DNA from: Marinilabiliales bacterium
GTDB lineage: Bacteria; Bacteroidota; Bacteroidia; Bacteroidales; F082
Assembly: GCA_002869465.1 (NCBI GenBank)
Contig: PKSW01000469.1
Coordinates: 1-6,511 of the forward strand
Direction: 5' to 3'
DNA: 6,511 nucleotides
The number at the start of each line of letters is the position of its first letter. Position 1 is the first letter of the stretch. A model generated the notes under the pieces. The model worked only from the letters and a program-made list of their open reading frames with translations. It did no database searches and was not told the DNA's origin. Made by a program: the position numbers and the translations under genes. Shown here piece after piece: positions 5,001-6,511 of the stretch.

Positions 5001-6511
5001 GCGCTACTGGAGGTTCTGGGATAAGAGTTCAAAACGGAACTCCATTTGTAATTACGAACAACCTGTGCTATGGTAATTATAAATATGGAATTCATTTGAA
5101 CAATTCCAACAATGTCCTAGTGAAGAACAATACCACCGATGATAACGGTGGTACTTATATTCCTGCAACCGGAGTAGCACTTTACAGTTATGATTTTGAA
5201 TCGGGCGATTATACTGGCTGGACTACAACTGGAGGCTGGGGAATTTATAATGACGCTAATTATGCACATTCACCGACTCACATGGCAGGTATGACAAATT
5301 CTTCATCAGGCCAACTAACTTATTCATCTATTGATATCAGCGGTTATGATAACCTGTCAATTTCAGCATATGTTAGATCATTAGCTGCTAACATGGATAA
5401 CACTGATTTAATAAGAGGTTATTATAGTTTTGATAATAGCACATGGGTACAATTATTTTATATTTTTAATGACTATAACACGTATGCCAGTTGTTCAGCA
5501 TCGGGCATCAGCACATCGGGGTGTACAAAATCAACATTGTTTATCAGGTTCACTGCCACTTGTAACCTAAATGAATATTGGTTTGTAGACGATATAACAG
5601 TTACAGGGGATGAAGCGGGTACAGCAACAAATACCGGAGCCGGTCTTTGTGTCGAATCCGGCACAGGATCATCTATACAAAACAATATTTTTAATGCGAA
5701 AGCAGGCAACAACGCTTATTATGCCTTAATCACTGAATCAGGGATTACGGTGAATTCAAATTACAACACCTATTATACAACCAATACAAATCTGTTTGAT
5801 TATAATGGAACTGTTGGAAATACGGGACCTTTGGGAGCCAGCGATTTAATTACAAATCCGCTATTTGTGAGCGGAAGTGATTATCATATTTTCTCAACAA
5901 ACGGTTCCTATCACGGGGGCGAATGGCCGCCTTTGACAGCTTCTGGAGGCACATGGACAAATGATGCAAGTAACTCCCCAGCAATAGATGCTGGGAACCC
6001 GGCAGATGCTTCTTCAAACGAACCTGTAAGCGGAAACAGAATTAATCAGGGAGCATATGGAAATACGGTTCAGGCATCTAAAACTGGTGTAACTGTAACC
6101 GTTTTCGCTGGCGCTGATGCAACTATTTGTGAAGGAGATACATATGCAATTTCGGATGCAACAGCATCAAGTTATACGTCTCTTTCCTGGACTACGAGTG
6201 GTGATGGCAGCTTTGATGATGATACAGCTTTGAATCCGGTTTATACCCCTGGCACCACAGATATATCAAGTAGTATAGTTACTTTATCATTAACCGGGCA
6301 ACCAGGTGATGTTTCTGATGAAATGATATTGACCATTACGTCGGCACCAGTAATCACGAGTCAACCATCGAGTTCGACCGTTTGTGAAGGTGACAATACG
6401 AGCTTCAGCTTAACGGCCACGGGCGCGAGCACTTACCAGTGGCAGTATAACGGCACAGACATCGGCGGAGCGACAGCTTCTATCTTAGATCTGACAAATA
6501 TCACCACTGCA
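1934..6511 (+). CDS. Giant multidomain secreted protein: BNR/VPS10-like propeller, TIG, beta-helix, PKD-like and Ig-like domains (3' partial)
   Basis: The frame runs from ATG 1934 to the window edge, 1526 codons without a stop. The start is chosen because it opens directly into a signal peptide (residues 1-27), an in-frame TAA lies upstream at 1871, and no ATG lies between. There is no Shine-Dalgarno motif, only A-rich sequence. Domain order: N-terminal cap (about 28-135), BNR/Asp-box propeller region (136-806), IPT/TIG-like (812-892), beta-helix part 1 (893-1084), jelly-roll-like insert (1085-1229), beta-helix part 2 (1230-1386), PKD-like module (1390-1472), and the start of an Ig-like domain (1473 onward). 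Propellers of this type occur in sortilins, GH74 glycosidases and many uncharacterised Bacteroidota surface proteins; the class cannot be read as an enzyme from repeats alone. The sialidase FRIP motif is not seen. Probable role: a T9SS-exported adhesin or glycan- or protein-binding protein. A C-terminal sorting domain is expected beyond the window but not seen. Confidence 0.93.
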   Translation, partial: MKRFLQASGTFIILFNMLISISLTGLAQNIVKPVTQKVKQVQSQGKINHPPQHMDNGFFKIQREFNEYWAPYNVDNNGYYVENGVKKKAGGWKQFKRWEWFWENRIDPITGEFPIVSAADIYEQQGGAGSRSLDGNWTSLGPSSSSGGYAGIGRINCVVEQPVTGDLYAGSPSGGLWKSTDGGSSWTVLTDNNAVLGVSAIVVVPTGGADIIYIGTGDRDGGSMWSLNGDQSNDNNSVGVLKSVDGGATWLPTGLTYSTSQKRTINKLIIDPNDSNIIYAATSVGIYKTTNAGINWTQQASGSNFIDMEMHPTNSSILYSSTKTYYNSPVIYKTSNGGSSWSSVATMATTDYRIDIAVTPANSAFVYAVVAKQNGGLSSIQKSTNTGASFSQVFGSGTNMLGWYCLGTDATGQGGYDLCIAADPSNANTVYVGGVNTWKSTTGGTSWSNNNMWTSSGTYNSCGSPVAHADKHDLVFFGSTLYECNDGGLYKTTNGGSTWSDISNGMITSQIYRLSVAQTTPNEVMTGLQDNGSKLLWTGTWYDVQGGDGMECLIDYQDINDQYGTYPRGTIMRTTAHWSGTETEVTPGSAGDGAWVTPFVIDPNNHLTLFAGYSDIWKSANQGTSWTKISTINDSDYFRSLAVAPSNSNYIYAAGRDILYKTVIGGTTWTNITGTLPVGSSYITYVSVKADDPNTVWVSMGEYNSYGVYETTNGGSTWTNISSGLPNIPVMCVIQNKLNTTETELYAGTDLGVYAKVGSGDWFSFNNGLPNVVVTELEIYYDNTTPTNSRLRAATFGRGLWESDLFTAATTPPSISNVSPSSLYEDRGKQLTITGSDLGGSIFVLDGISGSIVSNNGSTAVIDFPAANYSNGTLTVTNAAGNDTWSVTVSKRNTIPVDASTGSNTDIHQTIDGAVDGLAAWYGSTGFNSGDLPGTKTIEVSNGTYNESVTLNSNLNPTATNKLVIIPATGASPVVNAGSQSYGFNLSTVDNVELNGFTIYNATFDNIYAQGDNVTIKFNRCYGATGGSGIRVQNGTPFVITNNLCYGNYKYGIHLNNSNNVLVKNNTTDDNGGTYIPATGVALYSYDFESGDYTGWTTTGGWGIYNDANYAHSPTHMAGMTNSSSGQLTYSSIDISGYDNLSISAYVRSLAANMDNTDLIRGYYSFDNSTWVQLFYIFNDYNTYASCSASGISTSGCTKSTLFIRFTATCNLNEYWFVDDITVTGDEAGTATNTGAGLCVESGTGSSIQNNIFNAKAGNNAYYALITESGITVNSNYNTYYTTNTNLFDYNGTVGNTGPLGASDLITNPLFVSGSDYHIFSTNGSYHGGEWPPLTASGGTWTNDASNSPAIDAGNPADASSNEPVSGNRINQGAYGNTVQASKTGVTVTVFAGADATICEGDTYAISDATASSYTSLSWTTSGDGSFDDDTALNPVYTPGTTDISSSIVTLSLTGQPGDVSDEMILTITSAPVITSQPSSSTVCEGDNTSFSLTATGASTYQWQYNGTDIGGATASILDLTNITTA
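2015..2338 (+). other. N-terminal cap region preceding the BNR propeller
   Basis: Residues 28-135 follow the signal peptide. They begin with a polar stretch and lead into an aromatic segment containing FNEYWAPYNV, then WKQFKRWEWFWE at residues 92-103, then NRIDPITGEFP. From memory, similar W/F-rich segments with a W..FKRWE.FW core precede BNR repeats in many Bacteroidota secreted proteins. I know of no named domain or function for it. It may cap the propeller or help it fold. Confidence 0.6.
2339..4351 (+). other. BNR/Asp-box beta-propeller region (sortilin/VPS10-like)
   Basis: Residues 136-806 hold ten Asp-box-like motifs of the form (S/T)xDxGxxW: STDGGSSW 179, SVDGGATW 243, TTNAGINW 289, TSNGGSSW 334, STNTGASF 383, STTGGTSW 440, TTNGGSTW 492, SANQGTSW 619, TVIGGTTW 662 and TTNGGSTW 711. 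Most are preceded by a Y/W-K strand end, and several are preceded by a DP.(N/D).. IY strand (for example residues 269-277), as in propeller blades. Spacing is irregular, with a 127-residue gap between 492 and 619 that holds GLQDNG (527-532) and GGDG (546-549). The region closes with ATFGRGLWESDL, the usual end of such propellers. Ten motifs suit a ten-bladed VPS10-like propeller or two stacked smaller ones. Family membership is firm; a ligand or catalytic activity cannot be assigned. Confidence 0.85.
4367..4609 (+). other. IPT/TIG-like immunoglobulin-fold domain
   Basis: Residues 812-892 begin with PPSISNVSPSS, the typical P.I..(V/I).P entry of IPT/TIG domains. They continue with LTITGSDLGGS (the 'itG.nlg' strand) and an N.....V.FPA strand, and end with GTLTVTNAAGN, the usual 'l.VtN..G' strand. 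The size of about 80 residues is right. It probably acts as a spacer between the propeller and the beta-helix. Confidence 0.75.
4610..5185 (+). other. Right-handed beta-helix, N-terminal part
   Basis: Residues 893-1084 open with NTIPVDASTGSNTDIHQTID, a common start for parallel beta-helix domains (fixed-period entry plus 'i..Ai'). They then show KTIEVSNGTYNESV (the 'I.v..GtY.E.v' motif) and a ladder of rungs such as VELNGFTIYNAT, NVTIKFNRCYG, FVITNNLCYGN and NVLVKNNTTDDN with regular N-rich turns. The fold is shared with pectate lyases and many carbohydrate-active or adhesive surface proteins. No pectate-lyase catalytic signature is evident, so binding or structure is as likely as catalysis. 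Confidence 0.78.
5186..5620 (+). other. Jelly-roll-like domain inserted within the beta-helix
   Basis: Residues 1085-1229 contain SYDFESGDYTGWTTTGGWGI at the start, a strand giving ISGYDNLSISAYVRS, a YYSFDNSTWVQLFY strand, a segment with two Cys residues about 11 apart (SCSASGISTSGC), LFIRFTATC, and the closing WFVDDITVTG. This F(E/D)...GW to D.(I/V).(V/I) architecture of about 145 residues is typical of MAM/laminin-G-like or 'cleaved adhesin' beta-sandwiches in Bacteroidota surface proteins, which often bind carbohydrate. The flanking sequences on both sides read as beta-helix rungs, so the domain seems to be nested in the helix. Confidence 0.65.
5621..6091 (+). other. Right-handed beta-helix, C-terminal part
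   Basis: Residues 1230-1386 resume the helix with TGAGLCVESGTGSSIQNNIF and a rung ITVNSNYNTYY. They end with the characteristic closing segment LITNPLFVSGSDYHI, SPAIDAGNP (1348-1356), a SSNEPVSGNR stretch and RINQGAYGNT (1369-1378). The 'NP.F....dy.l...SP.IDaG' to 'RINqGAYGN' series is a well-known C-terminal cap of Bacteroidota and planctomycete beta-helix proteins, so the helix is complete despite the insert. Confidence 0.78.
6101..6349 (+). repeat. Single PKD-like module of the same family as in the upstream gene
   Basis: Residues 1390-1472 start VFAGADATICEGDTYAISDA, followed by ATASSYTSLSWTTSGDGSFD, then NPVYTPGTTDI and a VTLSLTG strand, ending in MILTITSAP. The match to the modules at 1001-1258 and 1259-1522 is clear (DGSFD, NPVYTP or DPVYTP, and V(N/T)LSLTG). 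The second Cys found in the upstream copies is missing here. Confidence 0.82.
6350..6511 (+). other. Ig-like domain, N-terminal part (cut by window edge)
   Basis: Residues 1473-1526 read VITSQPSSSTVCEGDNTSF, then LTATGASTYQWQYNGTDIGG and a TASILDLTNI strand. This is the usual start of bacterial Ig-like (I-set-like) domains: P.....V..G....f.v.A.G...y.WQ.NG..I.gAt...l.l.nv. The second Cys strand would follow outside the window. Such domains normally occur in tandem before a sorting domain. The DNA here is clearly richer in G+C than the rest of the gene. Confidence 0.8.

Noticed and set aside
5131..5153. Perfect 8-bp inverted repeat TACCACCG/CGGTGGTA with a 7-nt loop
   Set aside because: It lies inside the coding sequence (NTTDDNGGT rung), has no T-run and the frame continues, so it is not a terminator. 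Its codons are explained by the N/T/G-rich rung.
375..5712. Open frames of 70-111 codons on the minus strand (for example 1973-2308 and 5473-5712) and other frames
   Set aside because: They lie wholly opposite or inside the two long + strand genes. Their translations have low-complexity, atypical composition with no recognisable domain, and they are fully explained as shadows of the real genes.
4610..6091. Beta-helix as a pectate lyase
   Set aside because: Only the general fold and the common C-terminal cap are seen, and no catalytic signature is evident, so the enzyme name is not supported.

Overview
The window looks like Bacteroidota (Bacteroidetes) DNA. It carries two large secreted-protein genes on the + strand. 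The first ends in a type IX secretion system (T9SS) C-terminal sorting domain, a signal restricted to this phylum. The sampled rows are AT-rich (35-38% G+C by hand count at 1-60 and 4141-4200). The start at 1934 has no Shine-Dalgarno sequence and lies behind an A-rich stretch, as is common in the phylum. I cannot place it more finely than phylum.

Layout: (1) 1-1807 is the 3' part of a gene that begins before the window. It encodes one partial and five complete PKD-like modules of about 87 residues each, followed by the T9SS type A sorting domain. (2) 1808-1933 is a 126-bp gap with a G-U-rich hairpin near its middle that may end the upstream transcript. (3) 1934-6511 is the first 1526 codons of a second giant gene, open at the window edge and without an internal stop. 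Its domains in order are: signal peptide, conserved N-terminal cap, BNR/Asp-box (sortilin/VPS10-like) beta-propeller region, IPT/TIG-like domain, right-handed beta-helix interrupted by a jelly-roll-like domain, one PKD-like module of the same family as in the first gene, and the start of an Ig-like domain.

Both products are probably exported by Sec, moved across the outer membrane by the T9SS, and either anchored on the surface or released. They look like multidomain adhesin, glycan-binding or matrix proteins rather than metabolic enzymes. The sorting domain of the second protein would lie beyond the window, so its T9SS assignment is inferred. The shared PKD-like module suggests the two genes draw on a common pool of domains. 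I see no RNA gene, CRISPR array, insertion sequence, attachment site or minus-strand gene. Nothing here amounts to a clearly new biological system; the interest lies in the modular architecture and in signs of domain insertion and repeat evolution.
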